Shown: one piece after another, positions 24,241 through 34,110 of the stretch
Layout: every line of letters begins with the position of its first letter
How positions within the stretch are numbered: the stretch's first letter is position 1
Source of the DNA: Colletotrichum lupini
Lineage: Eukaryota > Ascomycota > Sordariomycetes > Glomerellales > Glomerellaceae
NCBI RefSeq assembly: GCF_023278565.1
Contig: NC_064677.1
Span: 682,001-746,000, forward strand
Length of the DNA: 64,000 nt
Reading direction: 5' to 3'
The notes under the pieces: model-generated
Seen by the model: the letters and a program-made list of their open reading frames with translations, nothing else
Database searches by the model: none
What the model was told of the DNA's origin: nothing
Made by a program: the position numbers and the translations under genes

Positions 24241-25135
24241 AAAATCGCCTGTTGAACTTTGCCATGTTCTTTGTCCCATGCGCACTTCAGCATGGCTCCG
24301 CTCCCGGCCTGCCTCTCTGTCGACAATATTTCTGCTTTCGGGTTATCTCGCTGGGCAGCTGGACCTCCTTTTCGCCTCCCTGCCAAGCCCACCTCGAATA
24401 CGCAAAGAGGCTTGCTGGTTGACGAGGGCGCACGCCTCCTCTAACACGTTTCCGGAGAAAACTCCGCTTTGCCCGACGCTGCCACGAGGTGGCCATGCTG
24501 AGCGCACCGAGGGTCTGGTTCGATGGCGCTCGCTCCCAAGTACTCCGTTATGACATTGCGCATTTGTGAGATCAGCTGTGTCCTATGCCGGCAGTTGACC
24601 CAGTCGTATGCGGCGCTGGCATGGCTGGCCAGTGCAAAGCCTGTGAGACATATCCAGCACGATGAGTAACTAGTCACCGGTCGGCGCGACCCTACGATCA
24701 CTAGGGAGAAGATCTGCCAGTTCAGTGACCAAGGTGTTCGGCGTTCGCCCATCGGTCCAATTTGACGTTGTTCGGTCATTCGGCGAACGCCCAGTCTATT
24801 GCTTGGGACATTTGACGTCGTCACTAGACCGTGTCTCACTTGTAGCCGGAAGAAGCTCAGACCTTTGGTGTCGTCGATCACCACGGTGTGTGTTTAGGGA
24901 TTATGACGGGATGCCATGTGAACAAATTCATCGATATCAGGACAGCGAACGGTCATCAGAGCACCCGGTGCCAGAATATGTCCTATCCATACTCCCGTCA
25001 AAGTTTCGGAGTGCCTGTTCACCATGGCAATACGGGATTCAGAGAGCGAGATGGCGTCGCCTCCCGGCTTGCGGACGTTCAGAACCACATCCTACGCCCA
25101 CAGAAACCATTACGAGGTCGAGATGATCAAAAAGG
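24241..25135. other. Gene-free stretch with a perfect 10-bp inverted repeat
   Basis: No coding frame is supported. An inverted repeat (GGCGTTCGCC at 24740-24749, GGCGAACGCC at 24782-24791) has a 32-bp spacer, and each arm is followed within about 30 bp by a TTTGACGT-like word. Confidence 0.5.
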
Positions 25136-25207
25136 TGGACGATCTGGGAATCGAACCCAGGACCTACCGCATGCTAAGCGGTCATTATACCACTAAACCA
25201 ATCGCCC
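25136..25207 (-). tRNA. tRNA-Ala (AGC)
   Basis: On the minus strand the sequence folds as a complete 72-nt tRNA without an intron. The acceptor stem GGGCGAT pairs with ATCGTCC and contains the G3-U70 wobble pair that marks alanine tRNAs; the discriminator base is A. The anticodon stem ACCGC/GCGGT holds the loop TTAGCAT, anticodon AGC. The T arm CTGGG-TTCGATT-CCCAG carries a perfect B box. It lies 6 bp from the tRNA-Val gene on the same strand. Confidence 0.95.
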
Positions 25208-25213
25208 ATGGCA

Positions 25214-25319
25214 TGATCTAGCCCGGACTTGAACCGGAGACCTTCAGTGTGGCAGAGTGGAGAGACACAAGGCTCTCGTACTGTTAGACTGACGTGATAA
25301 CCAACTACACCACCAGACC
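25214..25319 (-). tRNA. tRNA-Val (AAC) with 32-nt intron
   Basis: The acceptor stem GGTCTGG pairs with CTAGATC. The D arm has GTTGGTTA, and the anticodon stem TCAGT/ACTGA holds loop CTAACAC, anticodon AAC. A 32-nt insertion (25250-25281) lies right after position 37, the canonical site of nuclear tRNA introns. The T arm is TCCGG-TTCAAGT-CCGGG with one U-G pair. Confidence 0.92.
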
Positions 25320-26611
25320 AGTTATTGTTGTAAGCGGGCGCCGGTTTCTTCGTCCTTGTCCGCGCGAGCGCAAGGTGGTGTGGGTTGAGGGTTGCAAAAA
25401 TTTGCAAACGGCTTTGGCAGGGTGGGTCGGGACGGGAGGTCCCTTGCGGTGGAGGTCGGAGCCGACCGCCGCCGACCGAAGTGGAGTTGAGTTCCGACGA
25501 ACTGGTCGCTATTTTTAGGAGTGACGGAACGACCAGACGAAGGTAAATGTCGACGCGGAATGAGGATATGTTACCAGGGCGCCTTTCTTCCCTCAATGTT
25601 GGAAACACCACTGGCTTCTGGACTTGGGTATTATGGTATCGACTTGACTGAAAAGGACAAGTAACTTTGTTTGATGGAAACGACTGCTGTGAGATTGAAC
25701 TGCTTCCAAGGTAGCTTAGGATATCATGCGCAGCATTGCCGTTTAATGTTGCAGACGACACCCTAGCATAATCATACTTGTCGCTCTCAGTAACTTCCTC
25801 AACTTGGTGACTTTGATCACGAGAACGTCTAGGCCAGCGTTCAGAGTCGGAGTAGTTGGTTCTTCTTGATACACCGCACCAGACTTGCCACGAATGGCTT
25901 GCTAGTGGCTCGCCGCCTCAAGCCGTTATCTCACTTCAGCGATCAACTCGACTACGTTTATAGTTTGCGAGACTCGGATAGACTAGTCCTGAAGACTCTG
26001 TGCTGCTACAAGTATCAACCGTAGGTGCTCTGCTGGGAAATCGGGAGCAGGGCAGTTAACGGGTGGGCGCGTCCAAACGGCGGACGGGTAACAGGCGATG
26101 ATGCTAGGGCAAAGTCTCCACTGAGAGAGAGCTGAGATGGTCGTGAGATTTGTACATGGACAGATCATGGCATTTCACAGTAAAAGATCTCGCCCATCGT
26201 TGACCAATGGAGATCTGTGTCAGGCTTTAGTCCGAAATGCCAGAAGATGCGATATCTCGTTTGCTGGTGGGCCATGGAGAAAAGTATAGTACGGAGACAA
26301 CATTAGATAATAGGTAAGGATCCCTATGCTATGTTCTCGCCTCGCGTACCTATTCGATGCCAGTGAAAAAGTCTGATGACTGTGGTGGAAGGAGCGAGGT
26401 AGAAGGGGTTGCCCAGGTGACGCGCCGGGTACCCAAAACAATCACCACCAGCACCCTGAGGGATCACGATCCCGTCTCCGCTACGTGTATTCATCCCATC
26501 CCTCTGCACTAGGCCATTGCCACAGGCAGGAAGGGTATATACCCCCCTTCAAGTCCAATTCCGTCACCAGCACAGCAGGCGCCCTCTGGGTCGGGGGTCA
26601 GGTCAAACTGT
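25320..26611. other. Gene-free stretch
   Basis: Only short frames without family features are present. Nothing I can assign on either strand. Confidence 0.5.
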
Positions 26612-26720
26612 GGCGTGGGTGGTGGAATGGTTCAAGGTCGACGGTCAACTTTAACGCCAACCAGCCTACTCGACGACAGGCTTAGCGAGTACCCGAGTTC
26701 GAATCCCAGCATGTGCGCCA
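26612..26720 (+). pseudogene. tRNA-like sequence, probably a relic
   Basis: A good A box (TGGTGGAATGG, 26620-26630) and B box (GTTCGAATC, 26697-26705) are correctly ordered about 70 bp apart. Weak acceptor-like pairing (GGCG with CGCC) spans the ends. The D, anticodon and T stems do not close properly, so I cannot assign an amino acid. A degenerate class II tRNA or the head of a tRNA-derived SINE are both possible. No T-run terminator follows directly. Confidence 0.3.
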
Positions 26721-27839
26721 GAGATGTAGCCCCCAAATCGGCACCGGGGGGGTGAACTCTCTTGTCAGTTGGTATTGGGTGTTTTGATTGTTTTTAGCTC
26801 CTGTAAACTTTAGATTAGATGTTTATAATGAATGTGACTCGGGGAGTTGATTCCGACATTTGGCATTCTACGTTTCTCCCGCGACTTGTCTAAGGTGGTT
26901 ACCTGATGGTGACTGGTCTAGCGGCAGGTGCCTTGCAGTATGCCCTTATCCCATGGGGAAACTTTCTTATACACTCATATCCCGGAGCGTCTGCTGAATC
27001 ATCGCCGAGTCTAGTAAAGTAAGGCCACGCAGCTCGAAGTTGAAGAGAGAACCATGGCCGATGTCTTTCTCGTCACGTCCAACTCTTGTGCCCATGATAT
27101 GATTTCTTAGCCCAGGAAAAGTATGTTCGAGTCTCCATAACGATGGGAAAAGAGCAGTCACCTAAGAGCGGTCGGGCGAGAAAAGGGGGAGGGGGACTGC
27201 AATCAGAAGGTGACGCTTCTCATCGATGGCCTTTCATCTATGGTATCCAGAATTGTCAGCGACATGTAGTTGTTGCTCGGAAGACTAGGATTAGACCTGG
27301 AATTTCAACATGGATGTATCGCAACGGCTATCCTCGCCAAGACGGCCAAGGCCAGAGAAGCCCGCGACCTGAAGGCTACTGTGACGATGTCAGTACAAAG
27401 ACCAGAGGCGCCAAGTCCGTCCGCATGCGCATCGAATGGAGCCGGGTCGATGGGGAACTTGGCTACGGGCCCGAACATGAAGTTGACGACTCTTGGTGCT
27501 TGAAATGTTCATTCGGGACTAGACGAGGTGTGCAGAAGCATCCATGACTCCAAGCACCTATTATCCATCGACGAGATAATGTGAAAACATCTCTTCTGGT
27601 GGCCCATTTGTGATAATGGGTATCTCACAGCGATGAATGAGTCACGTACATCAAATTCTCGCGAGCAAACACCAAAGATATCCTCAGATGGAGCGACTTC
27701 GAAATATTGGCATGTGAGCACCTTGGAGGACGAGGCAGGGCGAGAACTAGGGGACAAATACACTCGAACTACTTCACATATCTTGGTGGATGCCTTGAAT
27801 GGCACGTATCTGAAAGTCAAAAGGAGCAGAAAAGCAAAA
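26721..27839. other. Gene-free stretch
   Basis: The longest frame (about 130 codons, + strand, near 27.14-27.55 kb) has no recognisable domain and poor complexity. I see no supported gene. Confidence 0.45.
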
Positions 27840-27960
27840 GGTCGGGTGCCCAGTTCGTGAATTGAACTGGACCCCCTACGAAATCCTCCAACTATTGCGA
27901 CTTCTCGAGATTTCATACCAAGTTCGTTACTAACGGACCAGGGCGTTATACCGCCCGACC
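27840..27960 (-). ncRNA. Highly self-complementary tRNA-like element
   Basis: The ends GGTCGGG (27840-27846) and CCCGACC (27954-27960) are perfectly complementary over 7 bp. Read on the minus strand there are internal hairpins: GGGCG/CGCCC with a GTATAA loop, CCAGTTC/GAACTGG with a 7-nt loop, and ATGAAATC pairing with GATTTCGT. A B-box-like GTTCAATTC lies in the 3' part, a TTAGTAA loop like that of tRNA-Thr(AGT) is present, and TTTT follows right after the 3' end. This suggests a Pol III-type transcript or a decayed intron-bearing tRNA-Thr. Identity and strand are inferred. Confidence 0.35.
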
Positions 27961-28091
27961 ATGGGGATCGATTGGGCTTGGTTGACGAAAGAGCGACCTC
28001 GATCTGGATATAAGGCAAGGCAAGGCAGGCACCAGGGAAGTCATAGGAGATAAAGAAAGAACGATCCTATTAGAGGTGCGGGTTATGAATC

Positions 28092-28130
28092 GAGGCAGGT
28101 ACGGTCACCGACGGGAGGCAGGTACGGTCA
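28092..28130. repeat. 16-bp direct repeat, two copies
   Basis: GAGGCAGGTACGGTCA occurs at 28092-28107 and again at 28115-28130, 7 bp apart. Confidence 0.8.
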
Positions 28131-28238
28131 ATGAGCCACCACCTCTCGCTACCTTCCTCATATACCTCAGGTACCTAGCATGAAGGAGATGGGAGGGTAT
28201 TTGATCGTCCTCTTGTCTCATGCTATCACAAGCGAAAG

Positions 28239-28349
28239 GGACAGGTGGTCAAGTGGTTAAGGAGGCGCCAGTGGAATCCATTCTTCCTTGACCGCCCTCA
28301 ACCTTCGCTCAATGCTTTTGGTTCAATTCCCTATGAATGACCTTTTTTT
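28239..28349 (+). pseudogene. tRNA-like sequence with A box, B box and T-run
   Basis: A perfect A box (TGGTCAAGTGG, 28246-28256), a perfect B box (GTTCAATTC, 28321-28329) and a run of seven T (28343-28349) give a full set of Pol III signals. The leader resembles tRNA-Ser/Leu (AAGTGGTTAAGG). Acceptor and T stems do not pair, so a functional tRNA is unlikely; a tRNA-derived SINE head or a decayed class II tRNA is more likely. Confidence 0.35.
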
Positions 28350-28878
28350 GCTCTCTGTGAGTATTACGCCTCAGGAATAGCTCTCGAGTATCGAAAGTAT
28401 GCGGCCTGGTGATATTCCAGTGCATGAGACGTCGAGAGCAAGGAAGGATTGGGCTTTGCATTAGCCGTGACGCATCTGAATGCTGACGACAATGTGGCTT
28501 CAATGCTTCGATTTATTGGCATACATATTTTCACTCCAAGATGAGAAACTAGCTGAAAGGTGGTTTCGGAGTCCTGGATAGGTAGCCCTGGACGTTTCAT
28601 GGGCATCATTAGTCGCGTTTCACCGTGATCAGCGATATGAAATTTAGGAGAGTAATTCTCTATTATTGCATTGTGGCAGCATGGTACCCAGATGATTTGT
28701 CTTTGTTCTACACCCATATGGTACAGTATCTCAAAACTCCTTCTCTTCCACAAAACTCGAGAGTTTGCCGTCCGTCTTCTTTCTGATATTTTACAAGTGC
28801 AAGGTACGGTGATCCCAGTCAATGCTCTTCCACCGTCTGGTACTGATGACTAGTACAACAACCCCAAAACGCATTCAT
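28350..28878. other. Gene-free stretch downstream of OXA1
   Basis: Short antisense frames only. It should contain the 3' UTR and poly(A) site of the OXA1 gene, but no clear poly(A) signal stands out. Confidence 0.45.
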
Positions 28879-30489
28879 TTACTTCTTCCGTGTCTCACTC
28901 CAGAACTTCTGTCTCTCCTGCTCGCCTCTCTGCTCAGCGTACTTCTTAGCAGCCTTCTCCGCCTCGCGCTTGCGGCCGGCCTCGAGGTGGTTTCCGGCAC
29001 CGCCCTTGGCGTTGTGGACGGTCTGCTTCAAGTTGTCGACGATACCCTTGATGCTGCCGGCGTCAGCCGCAGGGGTTGCGGGGGCAGGAGTCGCGCGCGG
29101 GGCCTGGTAGTTCAGACGTGTGGGACCGGAAGCGATTCTGGTCGGGCCGGGAGTGGCGATGGGTGTGAGGTTGAAGAGGGAGCGGAAGGCGGCCTTGGAG
29201 AAGAGCCAGTTCTGGGCGACACCGATGAGACCGGTGATGAAGAAGTAGAACTGGACGCCGGCGGGGAGGTACGAGGTGAAGATTACGGAGAGGGGTCCGA
29301 GGATGTACATCATCAGCTTTTGCTGGGCCTTGGCTTGAGGCGTGGAGTACTTGGAGCCGAGCTGAAACTCGACATGTTAGCATCTAGATTGAGGCAAGCT
29401 GGGTCGCCTGGGTTTCACGTACCTTGACCATGGCAAACATGGCCATCGGACCGGCAATAGGCAGGAGGAAGTAAGGGTCAGAGACGGTCAAATCCGTGAT
29501 CCACAGGAAACCACCAGTTTCCATGCCAGGGACGGGGATGCTGGCAGCGCCGTTGAGGACACGGAACATGCCGTATCCAAAGGGGATCTGGAGGAGACCC
29601 CAGAAGGCGTTGAGGGGGTTCACGCCAGCGCGCTTGTTCAGCATGGACAGGTCGCGACGGGCCTCAGTCATGGCGGCCGAGTTACCGCTCGCCATGGCCT
29701 CCTGCATCGCCTTGCGGGTCTCGTCGTAGGCCGGATCCTGGTGGAGCTTCTGCATCCTCGCCGAGGTGTCTTGGGACTTGAGGAGCGGCTTGAACATGAT
29801 GAGACGGAGAAGGATGGCCGTCGCGGCGATGGAGCCCCACCACGGCATGCCGGAGAGGACGTGGACGTGTTCGATAGCCCATTGCATCACGCTCGAAGGG
29901 CCCCAGCCGAAGTCGAGGCCGAGGGTCTTGAGGAAGCCGATTTGTTCGGGGAGATCGAGGAGGGAGGCGGCATCGAGCTCGGGAAGGGAAGAGGTCGAGG
30001 GGGCTGCGGCCTCGGGGACGACGGGTGCCACAGGTGCGGCCGGTGCGGAAGGAGGGATAGATGAAGCGGATGCTGAGGCTGCGTCGACGGACCCTGAGGG
30101 CGCAGCGGGGGTAGCCGGTGCAGCTGGTGCGACTGGTGACGGTGCTGATGGTGTCGGCTGGGGCTCAGACTTGTCCCAGAGGGAGATTGCTCGTCTCGTT
30201 TCGAGGGAGCCGCCGATGGCTACTGTGCCGGCAAGGCCACCTGGTCTGAAGTTGGTCGATCTCAGTGCCGCCCAGGGCGCACTGCCGTTGCGCATCGAGG
30301 TTCCAAATTGCCGTCCATCGCCGAGTCGTCTGGGTGCCCGGGAGATCTGGTCACTGCACGTTAGTACTTGATGCGTATGGGATTCCGAAGGCAGAGGGTG
30401 GGAGAGGAAGAATGTACACTTTGGCGGGTTATGCTGCTGGCCGCTCTCGTGGAGGGCAGCGAACGAAGAACACCTCTGCTGGGCAGCAT
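28879..30489 (-). CDS. OXA1: Mitochondrial inner-membrane insertase OXA1
   Basis: Three exons (30489-30418, 30346-29423, 29361-28879) give 492 residues. The 24-codon first exon supplies a classic mitochondrial presequence start (MLPSRGVLRS, rich in Arg/Ser, no acids). It is joined to the main exon over a 71-bp intron with a perfect TACTAAC branch site. After an Ala/Pro-rich linker the YidC/Oxa1 core begins near residue 180 (MPWWGSIAATAILLR, ARMQKLHQDPAYDE, GVNPLNAFWGLLQIPFGYGMF, LPAGVQFYFFITGLIGV) with five expected membrane spans. The C-terminal tail is basic (lysine-rich), the ribosome-binding feature of Oxa1. Oxa1 inserts mitochondrially encoded and some imported proteins into the inner membrane. 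The first donor (GTACAT) was chosen to keep frame and is the least certain junction. A long upstream in-frame extension from a TTG was rejected. Confidence 0.95.
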
Positions 30490-31177
30490 GGTGGGCAGTT
30501 TCTGAGGGAGGAGGGTTGGGAGGGTGGTGAGAATTGCAGACTGACGCTCCAGTCAGCGTCTTTCTGTCTTCAGCGCGAGTTGCTGGAAATTTTTGGGGAC
30601 CTCGCCATTGGAACCGCAGACGCGCCGGGGAAATGTCGGGTGGGACGGGAAGCGGGTCCAAGCTCCGGCTCCGTTCCGCGGCCAGGGGAGAGTCACTCAG
30701 GTTGAGTCTAGGGGACGAGACTCAGGAAGGTCAGCATTGGATAACAATGACACCGGAAGGCTCGATTGTAGCCGTGCACTTATGTGGAAATTTGCAAAGC
30801 TGAGGTTGTTGGCTAACCATCAATGAATAAGAGAACATGCTGTATTTTGGTTTCTTTTGATCCTTACATATGTACGACCCTCGAGTCTTGAACTCGTCAT
30901 GTAACCTGGTCCACACCAACACCATTTGTCCAAGGGCCGTACTTTGTAAATGCCTCTACTCTCCCCGTACGCCGATGTATGTAGCCTTGCCTAGGTAAGT
31001 AGTATATCTGGCTGGACATTGTTTGTAATGATTCCGACACCGCTTGCAGCAGCTTTCTGTCACTGAGGGATGCCGTCGTTTCTTGTTGTCTTCCTTAGAG
31101 CAGCTTGCGACCTCACACGCGGTCGGAAATATCCCGTCTTCATAGGTGCACTCGTGCTTTCATTCCCACCCGCCTAG
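30490..31177. other. Intergenic between OXA1 and MIM1
   Basis: About 690 bp upstream of OXA1 and downstream of MIM1, both on the minus strand. No coding frame is supported. Confidence 0.5.
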
Positions 31178-31677
31178 TCACTCCAAGCTCGTCAAATCGT
31201 CGAGACCGGTAGAGGGCCTCCGGTGCTTGTCGCGAATCTCAAGGCCGGGGCCAATAGCGTGCGCCGTTCTCCGGGACAAGGGGAACACCTGTAATATGTG
31301 TGTTAGATACTATTGCAACATGTGTCGCCATCTTCGGCTGAAATCTCGCAGTATGCGCATGCTCTGGGGATGCATGTATGCGAGCGTCTAACAACTCCGT
31401 TTCGTACCTTGGTGCCGCCCCAACCTAGCCTGAAGGCAGCCTCGTGTGCAAATAGCTCTCCGAATCCCAGCATCATGCCATTGATAAAGGGAAGGAACAG
31501 GTTGATAGCGGCCCCGCGAACCAGGCCCCAGAACGTGGGCGGCTTGTAGAGGATGATGGGCGAGTTGGACGAGGGAGGTGATTCGGTGAGATCCTCGCCT
31601 TGGGAGTACTGCTCGCTGTCGGACCGGATCGTCACGCCGGACTCGGCAAGGGGGTGGAGGGAGTCGTCGGAAGCCAT
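31178..31677 (-). CDS. MIM1: Mitochondrial outer-membrane import protein MIM1 (TOM13)
   Basis: Two exons (31677-31408 and 31288-31178, intron 119 bp with a CTAAC branch site and ATTACAG acceptor) give 126 residues. An acidic, Ser-rich N-terminus is followed by the single conserved membrane segment around residues 55-76 (AAINLFLPFINGMMLGFGEL), which carries the GxxxG-type helix-packing motif GMMLG at 67-71, then HEAAFRLGWGGTK. The second exon adds a 36-residue basic tail starting VFPLSRR. Mim1 forms the MIM complex that inserts alpha-helical outer-membrane proteins and helps TOM assembly. Size is typical for filamentous fungi. It lies next to OXA1, another mitochondrial insertase, on the same strand. 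Confidence 0.93.
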
Positions 31678-32331
31678 AGTCGACGCTGACTTGGGGGTTC
31701 GGAAGGTAGTGATCGTGGGGATGATTGGAAACTTGGTCGACGAGCAGGTTTACCGAGATTCGGCGCAGGGCAGTTCGATGATGGGACGGGGAGCTACGGC
31801 TACGGCATCACCTCGGAAAATCACACCGCAGCTGCCACCTCCCCCAACGTGTTGCTGCAGTCTGTGGGGTCTGTGCGTAAGTATTCGACTTTCCCCGTCG
31901 AAGCTTCAGCCACAATCTAGAGAGATTAGATAAGTCGCAAATGTGGCGGTGTACCTCTGGTGGGGTTGGGGCAGTCAGTATGGGCGGTGGCTCCTCCCTC
32001 ACGTCACAGGGAATGTGCTAGACGGCCAGGTAATACCTTTCGTTACGGATGCAGCTCCAATGCCCGTGGAAGCAGTTACGACCACTAAGCTGCCTGCTAT
32101 TCGTCTCCCACTTCGCCTTTCAATCACTGCACAGCGCAACCTTCAAAGAAAACTGAGCTTCAAAAAGACCACGGATTCACTGTTGATATCTCTACCTACC
32201 TTATTAAACGACCGCGCCGTTATACACTAGGTTAAGAGACCACTCCAATTCTCTTTTCATCTTCCGTCCATTTCATCCTTCCCCATCAACACCTCACCCT
32301 CCCCCGCCATACCACATCCAGTACCGCCAAC
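31678..32331. promoter_or_regulatory. Divergent promoter region MIM1 / SHP1
   Basis: 654 bp between two divergent start codons. The last 90 bp before the SHP1 ATG are strongly pyrimidine-rich (TTCTCTTTTCATCTTCC and similar), a common core-promoter or 5' UTR feature in filamentous fungi. Confidence 0.6.
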
Positions 32332-33707
32332 ATGTCTGGGAGCTCCAACAGCGCTTCGCGCAACAATATACTTCGCGACTTCAAGAGCCTGACAGGCATG
32401 CCCGAAGCTAGGGTAAGGTGTTTGGAAAGAGCGTGGTGAATTACCTGACTAACTTTGCGTTAAGTGCACAGAGTACCTCGAATCCGCAAACTGGGACATC
32501 GGCCTTGCCGCCCAAGCCTACTACGCCGACCACGACTCCGGTGAGGAAGAAATCGAACCCGTTGCGCAGGCTCAAGCTTCTGCTCCTGCTCCCGCCGAAT
32601 ACACCGGTCCCCGAACTCTCGATGGACGACCCGCGCCCGAGTCGGTCGGCAGAGCGAGCACCGTAAAGAAGGCAGCGCCTAAGAAGAAGGGTCTCGCAAC
32701 GCTTAGCTCTATTGGAGGAGGCCACGCACACGACGACGATGACGATGAAGATGACGAGGATGACGATGACAGAGGCCGCGGCGACCTCTTTGCTGGCGGT
32801 GAAAAGTCTGGACTGGCTGTGCAGGACCCGTCTCAACAAGAGGGCGGTGGTGCTAAGAAGATCATCAGCGACATCCTCGCCAAGGCCAAGGCGTAAGTTC
32901 ACAATGCAAGAAAATGCTACGAGGACGACACGACTGACGCAGATCAGGAACGCATCCCGGCCAGAGACTGCATCGCCCGCGGGCCCTTCGCGCTCCGGTG
33001 CTTTCCGCGGAAGCGGCACCACGTTGGGTGGCGAGGGCTCCGAGAGCCGCAGTATTCCTGACCCTGATGCTCAGGAGGGTGCGGGTGGCTCAGCGGGTGC
33101 GACCGGCGAGCCTCAGGAGCGTACACTGCACCTGTGGCAGGATGGCTTTAGCATTGACGATGGCGAACTTCACCGATTCGACGACCCCGAGAATGCGATG
33201 GATCTCAACATGATTCGGGCTGGTAGAGCCCCTCTGCACTTGATGAATGTTCGCTACGATCAGCCGGTCGACGTGAAGCTTCATCAACACCGGGAGAACT
33301 ACCACCCGTTGCCCAAGACATACAAGCCGTTCGGCGGAGAGGGACGCCGGCTCGGTAGCCCCGTTCCCGGTGAGGGCAGCTCTTCGTCCACCACAGCCGC
33401 CCCTGCTGCTTCGGCCTCGGCCAGTGCCAGCTCGACTGGCCCTCAGCAGGCTGTCGATGAGTCTCAGCCTACCCTGACCCTCCGTATCCAGTTGCCCAAT
33501 GGCACCAGACTGCCTGCTCGCTTCAACACTACCAACACCATCAATGACGTCTACGAATTTGTGCAGCGCGCTTCTGCGGATACCCGCAGCAGGTCCTGGG
33601 TATTGGCCACGACTTTCCCCAACAAGGACCACACCGATCGCAGCTTGGTGTTGGGCGAGATGTCTGAGTTCAAGAAGGGCGGCACCGCGGTCGTCAAGTG
33701 GGCTTAA
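32332..33707 (+). CDS. SHP1: UBX-domain Cdc48/p97 cofactor (Shp1/p47)
   Basis: Three exons (32332-32412, 32465-32892, 32948-33707) give 422 residues. An N-terminal UBA-like domain (LTGMPEAR then EYLESANWD) spans about residues 10-50. A low-complexity middle includes an Asp/Glu run coded by a GAT/GAC-rich stretch. A SEP domain follows at about 229-295 (HLWQDGFSIDDG, LNMIRAGRAPLHL), then an SHP box (FGGEGRRLG), and a C-terminal UBX domain at about 343-422 (LRIQLPNGTRLPARF). UBA-SEP-UBX is the p47/Shp1 layout; the protein recruits Cdc48 to ubiquitylated targets and membrane fusion. Intron 1 is taken to end in TTAAG because this keeps the UBA spacing of the family; CACAG a few bases later would break the frame. 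Confidence 0.95.
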
Positions 33708-34110
33708 TGCACGAGGCAGACGGAAAAGAAAATGGCGGGAACCGGGCGGCGTTTGGTACTTTGGGGCCCTGACCCGCATTATAGCCGGGTGGCTTTGGGT
33801 CTGGGCATTTGAGGCCGTTTGCCTCTGCGTGGAATGTAGACTTTGCTTGAGAAATAGACACGCCCACATGAAACAGTAACATCAGGTCGGCAAGTCCTTT
33901 ATTGCTTGCTGCCAAAGTACCTTTGTGCTAAGCGTACATGTACTTCTTTGTTGTACAGTTTTGAGGTCCTTCAACGCCCCTTCAAATGGTATCATTAATC
34001 ATCCCTTGCCATACGCCGCTGCGGCAAACTGTTTGTTGCCGATACGTACAAACCAACTAGAAACAGATCCGCGAGGTTCGCATTATTTACAGCCCCCCTT
34101 TGGAATACTC
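33708..34110. other. Convergent 3' intergenic region SHP1 / GTR1
   Basis: 403 bp that should hold both 3' UTRs. No ORF or clear poly(A) hexamer that I would call. Confidence 0.5.

Noticed and set aside
30490..30661. N-terminal extension of OXA1 beginning at 30661
   Set aside because: It starts with TTG and reads through an intron. A short ATG exon with a mitochondrial presequence and a perfect branch site explains the gene better.
29741..30705. Plus-strand frames of 107, 201 and 146 codons
   Set aside because: Antisense to OXA1; Gly/Ala/Glu-rich shadow of its Ala/Pro-rich linker.
33090..33869. 259-codon minus-strand frame
   Set aside because: Antisense shadow of the SHP1 exon that carries SEP and UBX domains.
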